From Watersipora subatra (lineage: Eukaryota > Bryozoa > Gymnolaemata > Cheilostomatida > Watersiporidae): a stretch of DNA of 64,000 nucleotides. The stretch spans positions 47,773,772 to 47,837,771 of the forward strand of contig NC_088714.1 in NCBI RefSeq assembly GCF_963576615.1, read 5' to 3'. The first letter of the stretch is position 1. Each line of letters begins with the position of its first letter. A program made the translations under genes and the position numbers. Under the pieces are notes generated by a model. That model saw only the letters and a list, made by a program, of their open reading frames with translations, was not told the origin of the DNA and did not search any database. Of this stretch, positions 24,203-39,400 are shown in pieces.

Positions 24203-24262
24203 AAATGGAAAACCAAGTTTTGAAACTGCCTAATTTGTGAGGTGTTCGCTAATGAAAAAATT

Positions 24263-24418
24263 TTATATGAAAATTTGGTTAGCAGACAACTGTGTGATGA
24301 ATGGTGAGATCAAATACAGTGTACCGAAATTAAAAATGAGTCCGAAGCATATAGAGATAGGTAGAGCAGGAAGTGCCTTTTTGAATGTCGCTAGCAAGAC
24401 CAGCGTGAAGAACAGTCC
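24263..24418 (-). CDS. PSEN: Presenilin coding exon 9 (PALP, stop codon)
   Basis: Encodes [20 protein letters not shown] and [12 protein letters not shown], ending QLSANQIFI and TAA. PALP is required for active-site conformation in presenilins. The TTTTAG acceptor is in phase 0. Confidence 0.96.
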   Translation of the reverse strand, partial: GLFFTLVLLATFKKALPALPISICFGLIFNFGTLYLISPFITQLSANQIFI

Positions 24419-27400
24419 CTAAAACATAGACAAAAGTTGCAACCGATCTCACTATACTGGGTCATACCAAATGTTGCTCAACAACTTGCTGGCATTTGAT
24501 ATGTAAGCGATTTTAGCATTTGGAAACAACTTATACAGGTAATAACACAACAAAAAGGAACATCAAAGGCAGTGATTTTTATAAAGAGGTAGCTTATTTT
24601 ATATATTTAATTTTGTAAATTTTTCTAGGTCGTTTTTTCTATGCATGTTCCGCTAGAAAGTTGATAAATTGTTTTCTTTTCCTTTTTTCCTTATCAGCCT
24701 TCTTAAATCAGCTTTTGAAGTATAAAGAAACATAGCTCCATATAAGGTGAGAAAACTTCTCAACAAAACAATCTTTTGCTTCTGAAATGCCTAGTTTTCT
24801 TGAAAATGAATGCGGATCTATCAACACCAAAGAGCAAAGCTGATAATTGTGTTAGGAGGGAATAACTCTTGTTCTCATTCCTAGGACTTGACTTCTCAAG
24901 CTGCTTCATTCAACATAGTTTAAGCCAAACTCTGTACTCTCATAGAACTATTGCTAACTTGGATTTGCTTGCGATAAAACATAAAAGGAGCTGTGATAAT
25001 AACTGCCCCCACACACTTGCAATATCGTCAAATCAGCATATAAATCTACTCATAAAATCATCCTGTTTATTGTCGATCAAGCCATTTTAAAAATATTTTT
25101 TATGATTAGTACTTATTAGTGAAGCAACAGTCTTGAAATTTTAGTTTGAAGTCAAGTTGTATACAGCTGAACAAGTTAGGCATGCAAAGCAAGTTACGGT
25201 ATGTTAATATTGCAACATTTTAGAAGAATATAAAGCAAATTTACATCTGATCAGTTTTTTATTTTTTTTGAAAAACAAATAGTACAATAAAACAAAAATT
25301 GTGAATTTTTCATTTCAGGCCAACAGCAAAAACAGCAGAACATCAGAATTTCGCAAAATCTGGTCTCTGTAGAGATAAGGATGAGCAGTTGTGCCGACAT
25401 CAAAAAATTGTTTTACATAATAATTGGCATCTGCTGAAAGTACCATTAAGCTAAGGGAAGACGAATAAAGATAAAATCAGTCAAACTTCCTTTAACTTAA
25501 AAAAGTTAAATTGTTTGAAAATCGTAGAGTTTTTCAAACTGTCATTGAGAAAACTGGAGTTAGTTGGATATACAATAAAATGCATTTAAGAATCGTCTTT
25601 TCTTTATTAAACTCGCCTCAACTATGAATCGTTCACAAAGAATATTTTATTGCAAAATCTACACTAATGGAGATAAAAAGGCATTGTAAAATAAAGGTTA
25701 ATTTTAGTGATTGTCACATCAACCTCTCAAGCCTTGCGGCACCATAACCTTCTGTGGCTCCTATCTTGGAATAAAACCTAAATAAAAGAATTTCCTAATT
25801 TGTTACCGAAGAGTTTCGGTGCTTTACAAATTGGAATTGATAATCGTCCTCAATAGTGTTAGCCAGCCAGTTCCAGACTATCATGATAGATTACTTGAAA
25901 CTACAAGCAGCGTGAGAGATGAGAATCGCTAGTAACTTACCATGAGGATGGCAATATAGGCAGCGGTGGTGGTAGCCCAATCTCCACTAGACGATGCCTT
26001 ACCTACTAGAATACTATAGAATATAAAGTCACCCAGACCCAGCTTCACTCCCTCTACAACAACATAAGCATAACGTCACACTTAGCAGCGTGCAGGATGG
26101 TCATGGCCATTATTAATCACAAAGGTCAAACTTGTACTTGTTTACGGCGCATGGTACCTATATGACATTGACTACGATTATGATTGCTAACAGCACAGAT
26201 CCTTTGGCGTCAAATATGACTTCACACTTTTTTTGCTACCGTTCTTCTGATGCTAAACAGCATTGGGTGTCTTTCACACACCCCACCTATACCAAGCTAG
26301 ACTTGCAAAATAGAGAGGAAAGCGGTGGAAAGACAACTGCACAAACTTATCCTCTAGGTTTTCTCCATGTCACACCAATGAGAAGTCTGGTATCCAGTTA
26401 TGGAAGCCATCAATCAGAAGATATTTTACATATGCTAACTTATATAAAATAACTATTATATCTATGATCTTACCAGAAAAAGGTATTTCAAACACTATAT
26501 GTCAAACCATTTATTTGATTTGATCAACTGTTGCCCTTTTTTATGATTATGGTATGGTATAATTTGGAAAACAATTATGTTGGAAATAAAAGTATTGCCA
26601 ATAAAGTAATATATATATAAATATACTAGCTGTGCTACCCGGCGTTGTTCGGGTAATGAAAAAGTTTTTGGACAAAAAATTGATTTGTATCTAACATATA
26701 ACAACATTTGCCATTCTAATTTTCAAACTGCATATCATGAAAAAAGTGTTTTGTGTAGTTGAAATAAGTTGAGAAAATAAAAACAACTTTAAAGGTTTTC
26801 AAACAACTGTAACTTTCAAATCTCATATCATAAGGAAAATGTTTTTTGCAGATTAAATAAATTTTAAAAACCAAACAACTATAAAAAAGTTTAGATGTAA
26901 ATGTGAAATAGTTGGCAATAGCTAAATTAAGTCGGTTTTGCTACGATTACAATAAAAGATGATTCGGTAATGATACAATTAATACGAACTGAGAAAACAA
27001 AATAAAAATCCTGAATATATTAAATTAATAATAACAATTCGTGAATAGAAGTGTGTGTATAAAAAGGTTACTGTTCCACCAGAAGCTATCCGTCAAAACA
27101 CTGAATACGATGATGCTGGTACCTCTCGATACTGGTACAAATGTAAAAATGACATATTGTAGTGTCATTGGCTGACCGAACAGTGAGAGAATGTAGAGGC
27201 CATTCCTACTTGAGATAATACAATTGTCCGCGTAAAAAGTATTGACCTTCATCGTAATATAGAAATTGAACGTTACGAAAAGCCGAAAATAGAAGTTCAC
27301 GAAAACACACACAAGTATCACGTTTCATAGAGTTAAAAGAATTCATTGGGTTTCAAATAATAGGTCATTTAGCGTTTGCATTTGCTATATGGTATATGAT

Positions 27401-30400
27401 AATGTCATTGATCAATATGCCTTGCGTAGCTCAGTGGTAGAGCTTGTGGTTAAAAAACTTGGGGACGCAATCTCCATGAGTTCAAATTCATCAAGACCTG
27501 GAATTTCAATTCCAAGATTTTAATAGCTATTTGCTGAACATACCAAACGACAGAGAACAGACGACAAACTTTGAGATATACATATATGAATTTACAATTG
27601 AAAGCCCAAGAGAATTCACAGTTAGCCCAAGTCAAGCTGCAAGAGGATTTCAGCATTCTCAATCTCTCCGACTAACTACAGCTAAAAAGCACCTGTCAGT
27701 CTGCTTGAATTAAGAAAAGCACCTGTCGGTCTGCTCGAGTTAAGGAAAGCGCCTGTCGGTCTGCTTGAGTTAAGAAAAGCACCTGTCAGTCTACTTGAGT
27801 TAAGAAAAGCACCTGTCAGTCTGCTCGAGTTAAGAAAAGCGCCTATCAGTCTGCTCGAGTTTGGAAAAGCGCCTGTCGGTCTGCTTGAAGTAAGAAAAGC
27901 ACCTGTTAGTCTTCTTGAGTTAAGAAAAGCACCTGTCAGTCTACTAGAGTTAGGAAAAGCACCTGTCAGTCTACTAGAGTTAGGAAAAGCGCCTGTCAGT
28001 GCGCTTGAGTTGAGAAAAGCATGTTGATCCACCATTAGCAAGCAAAAGTATCTGTCAGTCAACCAGGTGTAAGTACTGGGTTAAACAACAGCGTATACCC
28101 TATGACACACTCTACCGTCTCAAGCTGCAAGAACCACTCACTTTCCTCTGGTTCTTGGTCAGCTTCTGCCCTTTGATCTCTTCCCCTTGTGTTGTGTGAT
28201 GTTGCTGTTGGCGCCTCTTCGGTCTCGGACACTTCAACATCATCAGCCTGAACAGTGTGATTGCTAGCATCTCCTTCACCGCCATAACCATTACTACTGT
28301 GCCTCCAGGCAGAGCTCTGATTGAGAGGACGAGCGGAGGAGCTTTCTGTCAATCATAAAATCTTCAGATAAAACAGTTGATGATGAACAGGTACATACGA
28401 AACCACAGAATCCGGGTACAGTGCGAAAAGAAATTGAAGTTATCTGAGTAGATACATGACTGGATAGGTGCTATAAAGAGCAGTAACTAAGTGTTTGTGG
28501 TATCATTGAGCTCAACAACTAGGTATGCTTATTAATTAGTATTAATAAGGTCAAATTTACTGACCTTTCCAATGATTCAAGTGATTGTCGAGTCGCTTTT
28601 AACAATATGAAAAATAAGAACTTATATTAGAACAACATTGGTAATTATTTCTGATAAACTTTACTCTGAATAAATAACATAGTTAAGCTTATGTAATAAT
28701 GACAGAATTAATAAAACTCATTGTGCCATTACGCGTGTCTGTTAGTCCGGATTGTCCACATTTTTTGGTTGATTTTATCCAGACTTCACACGCATATGCT
28801 CCATGCCTTCCGCTTTCCACAAAAAATATTTGGTTTCAAAACTCGTCAGGTTCCAGAGAACCAGCCTTTTAAACACCCGCGTGCAGGCTATTTGATTAAA
28901 CAGGAAAGAAGCCCCAGGCATCACCCGTCTAACCGCTAATGAACTATAGCTATATTTTAGCAACTTTATTACTCTATGTTGTCTTTTATTACTGACCATA
29001 ATAATCTATCAAATTATTTGATTTGCCGGTTGTAAAACCTGTAATAACAGATTACAAAACAAAAACTTGCTTGAACAAAGAATAATCATTATGAAACAAG
29101 ACATTGAAACAAACGTTAATTAAATGTTTTCATATTAATTTTATACGAATCTTTAAATTGTTTTAGAACTTTTATTGAAACTAGTACTCTTAGCAGTCCC
29201 GTGCGCCATGCGAGATCACAATGAGTAACCAGTGTGCACTATCATTCATTCGGGAAGTAGCAAGGCGGCTGAGTGGTGTAGTGATAGCATGCATGTCTTT
29301 AAATCTGACGCCGCAGGTTCAATCCTCGTGCGAGGCAAACTTTTTTCCTAGCACTCTTAGCATGGCTTCGGACAGACAGTCAAACACGACACTCATTATA
29401 GTAAAAATTTACATAATGTACTCACTCGTAGTAAAAAAAATCTTTAAAGAAAAAAATGCTTCAAAGAAAAACAAATGTTTCACTGATTATGAACCAAACA
29501 ATCTGTTTCTGATTACGTTGACGTGCTAAACAAATTAACTGCTGCATAGAAAGATTAACATTGACTATCATAGATGTAGAGAATGAGACCAAAGAATTAG
29601 CCTATACACGTAAGGTTTCATATGAAATAAAAAAATAAATTACTGAGAAGATCATTAGTATAATAGTGACAAAGCCTGCCAACTAGCAATTATGGTCAAA
29701 TCATATGTAATGTGAAGCAAGATGGAAATAGTATATAGGAAATATCATGAGCTACGTGATTGTACAGTGATATGCGAAATCAATTGGATCCCTTTGCAGG
29801 AAATCTAATATTCTCATTTACAGCATTGTTGCTCATAGTGAATTTGGGCAATAGCCATATCTTAAACTAATTCTCATTTTATCCTGATTTAAAATATGTA
29901 AACCAAATTGCGGTAAATTTTATTTTGGAATGATTATTCAGAACTTCAGAACATTTCAGAGAAATTCCGAACATTTCATTCTTAATGGCTGAAAGTAACA
30001 ATTTATACAAATATGATAACACATATATTTTTATTTGCCTATTTCAAGTCATATACATGATTGTATATTTGTATGTGATTCGTATTTATTCGTGATAGTG
30101 TAGCAATATGAAAATGCACATAAAATAATGTGGCTGGTTAGGAAATCTTCGTCACAATACTGTGAAAAGTACAGCAAATGCTTTTATGAAAATTATTTTT
30201 TCCAAAAAGCTAGCTTCATAAAAAATGATATTAGTTCAGCAAAAATGACACAAGTGAAGGGAAGTCTCAATAGAATTCCGAGCTAACTGTTCGATTTTCC
30301 TTTCATTTGTGATTATAAAGAAGAACATATAGGGTACTATTGTAAACATACAGCATGCAGTAGCAAGAATATAATTCAATACCATATATATAACCAACCA

Positions 30401-33400
30401 GAATCAACCATAACCAGAATATAATCAAGCTACAGAACAGACACCAATAAGATGATCTAGCACACAACGAATCTAAACCACCACACAGCGAATCTAAACC
30501 ACCACACAGCGAATCTTAACCACCACACAGCGAATCTAAACCACCACACAGCAAATCTAAACCACCACACAGCGAATCTAAACCACCACACAGCAAATCT
30601 AAACCACCACACAGCGAATCTAAACCACCACACAGCGAATCTAAACCACCACACAGCGAATCTAAACCACCACACAGCGAATCTAAACCACCACACAGCG
30701 AATCTAAACCACCAGACAGCGAATCTAAACCACCACACAGCGAATCTAAACCACCACACATTAGCTATGAGTTAGCTACATTATTCTTGTCACAATCCTT
30801 TACCAAAACTACACACAAGTTTAGGAAGCTCATTGGACTACCGATTGTAGAGCCTTGCTGTGTATTGCTCTGACAGCATTGCCATAGAAGAGATTCAATT
30901 TGTCTTTCGGTATAATTAGTTACATAAAATTAAATGTAGGGGAACCAAAAATACACTCCTAAAAATCTAATTAAATATTTGGGAAGACAATATCATCTAT
31001 ACCTTATATAACATGACTCAGATAATACCATCTATACCTTATATAACATGACTCAGATAATACCATCTATACCTTATATAACAGGACTCAGATAATACCA
31101 TCTATACCTTATATAACAGGACCCAGATAACACCATCTATACCTTATATAACAGGACTCAGATAATACCATCTATACCTTATATAAGATGACTCAGATAA
31201 TACCATCTATACCTTATATAACAGGACCCAGATAATACCATCTATACCTTATATAACAGGACTCAGATAATACCATCTATACCTTAGAAAACAGGACTCA
31301 GATAATATCATCTATACCTTATATAACAGGACTCAGATAACACCATCTATACCTTATATAATAGGACCCAGATAGTATCATCTATACCTTATATAACATG
31401 ACTCAGATAATACCATCTATATCTTATATAACATGACCCAGATAATACCATCTATACCTTATATAACATGACCCAGATAATACCATCTATACCTTATATA
31501 ACAGGACCCAGATAGTATCATCTATACCTTATATAACAGGACTCAGATAATACCATCTATACCTTATATAACATGACTCAGATAATATCATCTATACCTT
31601 ATATAACAGGACTCAGATAACACCATCTATACCTTATATAATAGGACCCAGATAGTATCATCTATACCTTATATAACATGACTCAGATAATACCATCTAT
31701 ATCTTATATAACATGACCCAGATAATACCATCTATACCTTATATAACATGACCCAGATAATACCATCTATACCTTATATAACATGACTCAGATAATACCA
31801 TCTATACCTTATATAACAGGACCCAGATAGTATCATCTATACCTTATATAACAGGACTCAGATAATACCATCTATACCTTATATAACATGACTCAGATAA
31901 TACCATCTATACCTCATATAACAGGACTCAGATAATACCATCTATATCTTATATAACAGGACTCAGATAATACCATCTATACCTTATATAACAGGACCCA
32001 GATAATATCATCTATACCTTATATAACAGGACTCAGATAATACCATCTATACCTTATATAACAGGACCCAGATAATATCATCTATACCTTATATAACATG
32101 ACCCAGATAATATCATCTATACCTTATATAACATGACTCAGATAATACCATCTATATCTTATATAATAGAACTCAAATAATACCATCTACAACTTATATA
32201 ATAGGACTCAGATAATACCATCTACACCTTATTTAACACGAATAACATAGTACAGAACTCCAGCTATTACTTACAAACATTCCGCTCTCCCCTATGCAGT
32301 TCAAGCATTTTTACAAGTAACAAAGACTCCCAATCACCACAAAGGCTACCTAAAGAGGTGCCATACAGCAACTGAACGGAATTTTGTAGTGCTTCAAGCT
32401 TCCGTTGCCACAGACAACCAAAGTCAGGCCGAAAAGCTTGCAACTGAATGACAATTTAGTTCAGTCCGAGACAACCATTTCCTCATTTCAAATCCTCATT
32501 TGATTGAATGACAACATCGGCAATTGCAATATTCATATTTTTGTCTCCAAGATTCAATTTAACCATGATTCAAAATGTAACAAATGACGCATGCAGCACA
32601 TTGATAGGAAATAAATGAAACAACGCTAATTTTTTTGGTTTGGAAGGGTGGATGTGGTCTCTTCCGCAAACAGTTAAGATATGTGCACTTGGAAGGCTTC
32701 AGTTCACTCGCTGTGTGACTTTTAACCAATAATTTACCTGCTAGAAACACCCTCAAACCGCACACACAACTACTCTAAACAATGAAATAAACGCTAGCAG
32801 AAAATCACCAGCATTGTTATGGGCGACGTTAGTAGGAAGAGGGTGAGCACGAGTTGCCTCACTACCAATACCTTCTGAAGAGTCTTCATCTGTGCTCCGG
32901 TCAGCCATTCCAACAACGGAATAGAGGACGGTGGCTGGAATATATGAACGAGTCTTGTTACCAGCAGCATATCAACACAGACGACTTAAGGAAGGTCTAC
33001 AACAATCTATCTTAAGCCTACATCTCCGCTTACAGCAAACCATAACGGTTTCTCTTCGCTTCAGCTGTTGCCGCCTTCTCCAGATGCTTCTTCCACATCA
33101 CGCCAAGTCATTTTACAATTCTGACCTCATTTGAATTCATGTTCACCAACTACCAAGCTTTTTCTTTTGGGGGATAATCCTTCCCTTCTTTGATTGCCTC
33201 ACAAGCTACCCAATCTTTTGCAGTTTTTAGAATCATTTACTTTTAAACAAAAGTTTGTGGTGGTAATGCAAACCTCCAATCTGACTCACGGGCTTTCTGT
33301 TCTAACCTCAACATTTTAAGCGTTTTGCTCTGATTTGTAGGATATTGCATTTGCTCTGCTGAGTTCCCTAGCGGAGAGGCAAAAAACAGAAATAAAAATG

Positions 33401-36400
33401 ATGAGGTATTGGTGTAATGCCTTCAGACTTCAAACAATTTATGTTAGATATGAAATTGCTAAACATTTTCACAGGATAGAACATGATAGATAACTCTGAT
33501 TCTGACAGTTTGCTTATGTTTACAAATACAGTAATACTTCAACTTACGAGTGCTCCAACGTACGAGAAACTTGAGATACGAGCCAGCTTTTAAGCAAGAT
33601 TTAGCACTAACATACGAGCCATATTTGAGATACGAGCACGTGAGTCAGTTGCCAAGTATGCCGGAGGTGTTTTATGACAACAGCATTAATCTGTATTTTC
33701 AACTGCACAGGTTATACTTTTGTACCGTGTTTTTGTGCACGCTTTTCAGTGCAGAATTATGTGAATTAAAAGTACTGTGCGTAGACCGAAAGTTTGCCAG
33801 TAAAATGAAAAATAATGCAAAGAAAAATCAAATGATAACAATTGATATTAAACGGAAAATTATTGAAAAATATGCGAAATGTGTATGCGTCGTGATTGAG
33901 CTAGCTCAGCAATACGACAGAAATACATCCACAATTATCAAACAGAAGGATTATATTCAGGGCATTTAGCTTGCAAAAGTACTAACCGCAGTTTCTATAC
34001 GGCGATCTTCACCACCGCTGATGGAGAGACCGCTCAGGCATAGGATATAAGATAAACAATTGGCCAGTGACAGCGTAACTAAAACGACGCTATTTGAAAA
34101 GGCCGTTGCTATCTATCAAAACTATAAAAATAGACATTCGGACAAGTTGGCTAGTGGTCGTGCATTAAACCTTTGTGACGACACCTGTGTTCGTCCTAAT
34201 CGCGACATGTTGAAAGGGCGACAAAGGCAAACGTCCTTAGATAGATTCATCTTAAAACGGCCGGCTAGTCGTGAAAGCGAAACAAAGGAAACATTAGCTA
34301 ACTAGCGAGAAACTTCAAACTATGAACGCCGAAGAAATTTTAATTACTTTAAGTTAAAAATGAAAGTTTGCTTTTAGATTTGCTTCTAAGTTTGTCTTTT
34401 AAGACTTTGATAAAATCCAAATTTATCAAAGTCAACTGATGTAATGAAGGATAACTTATATATCTCTCTCTGGCAAATGCTAGCGTTAGCTGCTATTGTA
34501 TGTATTTAATTTTTCATTTTAATTTAACACATTTCCTTGCATTATTTTTTATTTGTTGCTTTTTGAAAGCATGTGGTAAGTTAGGACAATAACCAACATG
34601 TTCTTTCTGTTACAATATCTTGTTTTGAGTGTTTTATTTGCATTTTACAGAGTATGGAAACCAATAAATATATATTTAATTGTTCTATATATAAACAAAT
34701 TGCACCAACATGCGAGTAAATTGACATACGAGCTCAGTCTCGGAACGCATTTAGCTCGTAAGTTGAAGTATGACTGTAACAACAAAGTTGTAGCAAAACT
34801 CTAACTTTTTCAAAAACCTCACTTTTTGCCTTCTTGTGTTTCAATCAAGGATACATACAAGTTATATCCAAACTCCACTTTTTGTTTTGAGGTTGATGTT
34901 TAGCTTAAGACGCTAAATATTATGGACCTACACTTTATGCTCGCATGTTATATACATGTCATTAGTACTTACACGTATATATCAGTGAAGGGAAAATATT
35001 TTCATTCCTCTCACTTGCGATGTTGACGAGGATACGAAGAGGTCCGTGGGGACAGAGTACAGCGACAAGGTCTGAAGCAGAAATGACACTGGTTAACAAG
35101 AGGAGTGCACAACAGGAGTGTACAACAGGAGGAGTGGACAACAGGAGTTATACACTCCTCCTGCTCTTTACTCAATCAGCAAATCAACAGAAACTGTAAG
35201 TTTAAATCAATAAAATTGAATTGCCTAAGTCAGAATATACATGTATATGCAACCGCACTGGACAAGTCTACCGTCTGCAGTGAGGGAAGCCTAAACTAAA
35301 TCACCTTTCAACTATCAGAGCAAATAAAGAAGAGAAAGTTATGTACTAGACAGGCAAAGCTGTGCTCAAATCAGCTGTAGGCCTAATGTTAACACACAAC
35401 TATCTGAAATAATTCTCTTTTGGAGTCATCAGATTTATTTGTAATTTTACTGATTAAAACAAAAACAGGATTGATTTAAAATTTGATTCAAAAAACTAAA
35501 AGAATTGTGGATTTAGGTTATTGATAAAGAAACAAAGAGTTATTGCATGTATGTTCTAAGGCTCGTGTTTAACCTTTACAATCTCATGATAGTTACTAGT
35601 TATTCATCGCTTTCTCAGTTCACATTGCCCTGGTATGCTGCAGCGAGAGAAGAGAACTACACCTACAACGAGTGCAATTTACATTACTGTAAATTTTGGC
35701 ATATATACAGGCTGAAAATTTGACACCAAATTTTAAGCTTAAAAATACCATCCTCAACTAATACGGCGGCCACTTTTTCATGACACAAATTCTGGTAAAA
35801 TCCAACATCAAAAAACCATCGCAAATCAAAATTACCGTATATGAGATGGATCAAACACAAAGTTACCTTTTTTACCATTCAGACTGTCATCACTAGGATT
35901 CACTTCAGAAATAACATGTGTTTTTTCGGAATTTACTGCTCTGTTGATAGGATCTGCCAACAAGCCCACACTTTGGTAATCCATTTGACACATCCACCCG
36001 TCCATCTATTTTTTTTCTTGTACATGAATCACGATTCCTGACAGAAATCTGTTTCACAGCATGGCTTTTCTGTTTAAAATTTACTTATTATCAATGATGG
36101 CAGTTTTGTTCAATTGGCAAGGCAGGCCATTATAATAGTGAAGTACCGTTTTTCATGCCTTGTGGTCTTCACTAGAAAAGTCGTCTCTCATTCTTTTGTT
36201 AATTGCTGTATGTATTGCTGAAGGCATAAAAACATGGACGTTTTTGCTGATGACGTTTTGAAAGCCAACTCCTCAGATAAACTTAGCCCGTCTCTGATGC
36301 CGGACTGAACTATTAGCTATCAAATGACTTGAGCCAGAGAAGGGTACGATATATACGACAGGTACACATACAAACCAAAATTTAGATAATAAACTTTAGA

Positions 36401-39400
36401 CCTCAACTTCTACACCAGGTCGACTTCTACACCAGGTCGACTTCTACACCAGGTCGACTTATACACCAGGTCGACTTATACACCAGGTCGACTTATACAC
36501 CAGGTCGACTTGTACACCAGGTCGACTTATACACCAGGTCGACTTATACACCAGGTCGACTTATACACCAGGTCGACTTATACACCAGGTCGACTTCTAC
36601 ACCAGGTCGACTTCTACACCAGGTCGACTTCTACACCAGGTCGACTTCTACACCAGGTCGACTTCTACACCAGGTCGACTTATACACCAGGTCGACTTAT
36701 ACACCAGGTCGACTTCTACACCAGGTCGACTTATACACCGGTTTTTATGGCAAACTAACAGAATAGCTTGATACGGGACGGCAATAAGTAGAAGACGCCA
36801 GCTCAGTCAGTTTAGTTTACAGATGCAAATGATTTTAATAACAGAAGCATGGTATAACAGAAGCATGGTATAACAGAAGCATGGTATAACAGAAGCATGG
36901 TATAACAGAAGCATGGTATAACAGAAGCATGGTATAACAGAAGCATGGTATAACAGAAGCATGGTATAACAGAAGCATGGTATAACAGAAGCATGGTATA
37001 ACAGAAGCATGGTATAACAGAAGCATGGTATAACAGAAGCATGGTAATACTAAAAGGCAAGCACTTGTGTCACTAGCGTGACCAACTGATTTCACAGCTA
37101 ACAGGTGAAGGATAAGGAAGTGGTACTAAATTATTTGAGTATATAGCTAAATAGATATGATTTGATGGCATAAAAGCTAGCGTTTTGACTAATGGCTAAG
37201 GGCAAAAGATTTACTCAATAAATAAACTTTATAAAATGAAAAATAAGACTCATAAAAATGTACAATTGAATAATAATATAAAGACTAAAAAGTAAAAACA
37301 AATTTTATTCTGTTATGTCTGTTATTGGTTGGTCCCAAAGCCCTCCAAGAACAGACTATTATAATAATATTAAATGTTAATTATAACCTAACAAATACTG
37401 CATAATATAATTAAAATATAATCACTAACCCCACAAGGCGATCACGACAAGAATGGTCCAGAGAGTCCACTCGGGCAAGTATTTGATAAAGACGAGGGCG
37501 AGGAGAGCGCTAATGACGATGTGGTACGCCTGTAGGACCCTGAGTGGTGCCTTCCAGTGCATGGCCACCATGCCCATGCAACCAAAGTTCCATATGATGA
37601 GCATGAGACTTATCATATCGAATGGCACATTGTACGCCTGCAGAGACGCCCTGGTCAAACAATGAATAACGAGCACATTAAATAATGCACAAAACTTGAG
37701 AAAATACTAAACTGAGGCGAACATAGCAGACTATTAAGCAGCATTAAGTACATAAAATAGAGTGTTCTGATTTGCAGTAGATCAATATAACTGATCAACA
37801 TAATTGACTTTTATCTATATAGTTTGAACTGTTCGTGACCTACATGTATATATTCACTTTAAAATGTCTGTGGCCTACATATATATAATCCTAAATGACT
37901 GCAGGGAATAATTGAAAATTATTGTAACATGTGGCACAAAAATGAGATACTCGTATCAAGTTATATCATTTAGGTAGCTGTTCAGGTATAATAAATATAT
38001 CACTAGAACTTGTTCCTAACTACAAGTTACATTGTTTAAGCCTGATAGTAAGGATAGAGCCGACAACTCTTTATTTTATTGTTGCTGGCCAAACTGAAAA
38101 AGGCTGATAAATAGATTACTAGAAATTGGTCCTATTTACAAACAAAGAGCAGTATAATTGTTTAAATATCAACTGAAATTAGATAGAGCAGACAACTTTC
38201 GCGCGTCAGCATATTATTATACAGTGGGTCAAACTGACAAAACACTTGCCTCTAGCCATAATGTTCTCTTTGAATGTTCAGCGTACGGGTTGCGCATTTT
38301 CCTTGTCCAACAAAACTACTGTATGTCAATGTTTTGCAATTGAATTTACAGTAAATGAGTAAAAAATATATAGTATTCACTTACAGTAGGCGCTCCTACA
38401 ATGTAAGTAACAAAGTCCAGAAACTTTACGTTAGTGGGAATTTACGTTATAAGAACAGTAAAATACATGTAAATTGCCTAATCCGTTACAAGATTTTTCC
38501 AAACTCACCCCTTTCGGCATGCAAAAAGGAAAAACTTGACTTAACTTTTTTAATTTGTGGGCTGTACTGTAACTGCAGCAATATTAGTTTGATCAACAAC
38601 TTCTCTCCTTTTTATGATCAATCTCACCGGTTTTATAGACAATGACTGTGGTAATTTTACAACAAGTTGATGGAAATTGCACATTCTCGACATTTGTTCA
38701 CAACGATTTGTTTATTTTTTCTAATAAGCAGTCTATTCTGCAAAGTAAAACTAATAACAAATATTTTATACGTCTACAATAAAGCAAAACAACAAAATAT
38801 TTTTACTATAAAAAGCAGTTCTATCTGTTCGTCGTCTATTTGTATTCAGGGGCTAAGGTTAGGTTAAAAGATAACTTTCGATGATACTCCAACTCGTCAC
38901 ATTCAGATTGAATGACCAACAAAGGACCACCTGCACTAATCGATCACCTTTGTATTTATGAACGATTGCGCAGCTATCCTATTCTCTGTTTTGTCACACA
39001 TCTGATGATCTATTACGTTGTATAAATGATAAACAAGTTTTATATATAATAAACATAACGCACCTCGTTTTTTCTTTGGCAAATGCGGCGAAATTGAGTA
39101 ACATTCAAATAGAATCTGAGAACTCGCCCGACTTGAAACTACGTTATATAGAATTTTTTACGTATTAGGAAGTAAAAACTTTACATAAATTTTTCACGTT
39201 ATTTGGAATTTACGTTATAGGAGCGTCTACTGTATATGGCAGTTTGATCACTGATTCTTACACATTAACTTTGGGATATCTTCCGTTCTATACAATTATT
39301 ATTACTGCTGTTAGATAGCCAACTCAAAAGTAGGCCAAGTTAACAACTACTTTTGGAAGAAAACAAATTCTTTGATTGAGCCTCCGTCTTGCTTTTATCT

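Noticed and set aside
26132..26452. 106-codon plus-strand frame
   Set aside because: It overlaps the presenilin exon 8 flank on the opposite strand, has no recognised domain, and no splice or poly(A) support.
27421..27492. Functional tRNA gene
   Set aside because: A and B boxes are present but stems do not pair, and it is embedded in a repeated composite element.
27682..28062. Ten-residue repeat protein ([10 protein letters not shown])
   Set aside because: It is the reverse strand of the 30-bp minisatellite in presenilin intron 7.
30457..30761. WWFRFAV and CGGLDSL repeat proteins
   Set aside because: Two frames of the same 21-bp intronic array.
30996..32238. CRISPR-like array
   Set aside because: Units are contiguous tandem copies without unique spacers, in an animal intron with no cas genes.
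36510..37095. Repeat proteins from the 17-bp and 16-bp arrays
   Set aside because: Both arrays are intronic, and neither frame has any recognisable protein feature.
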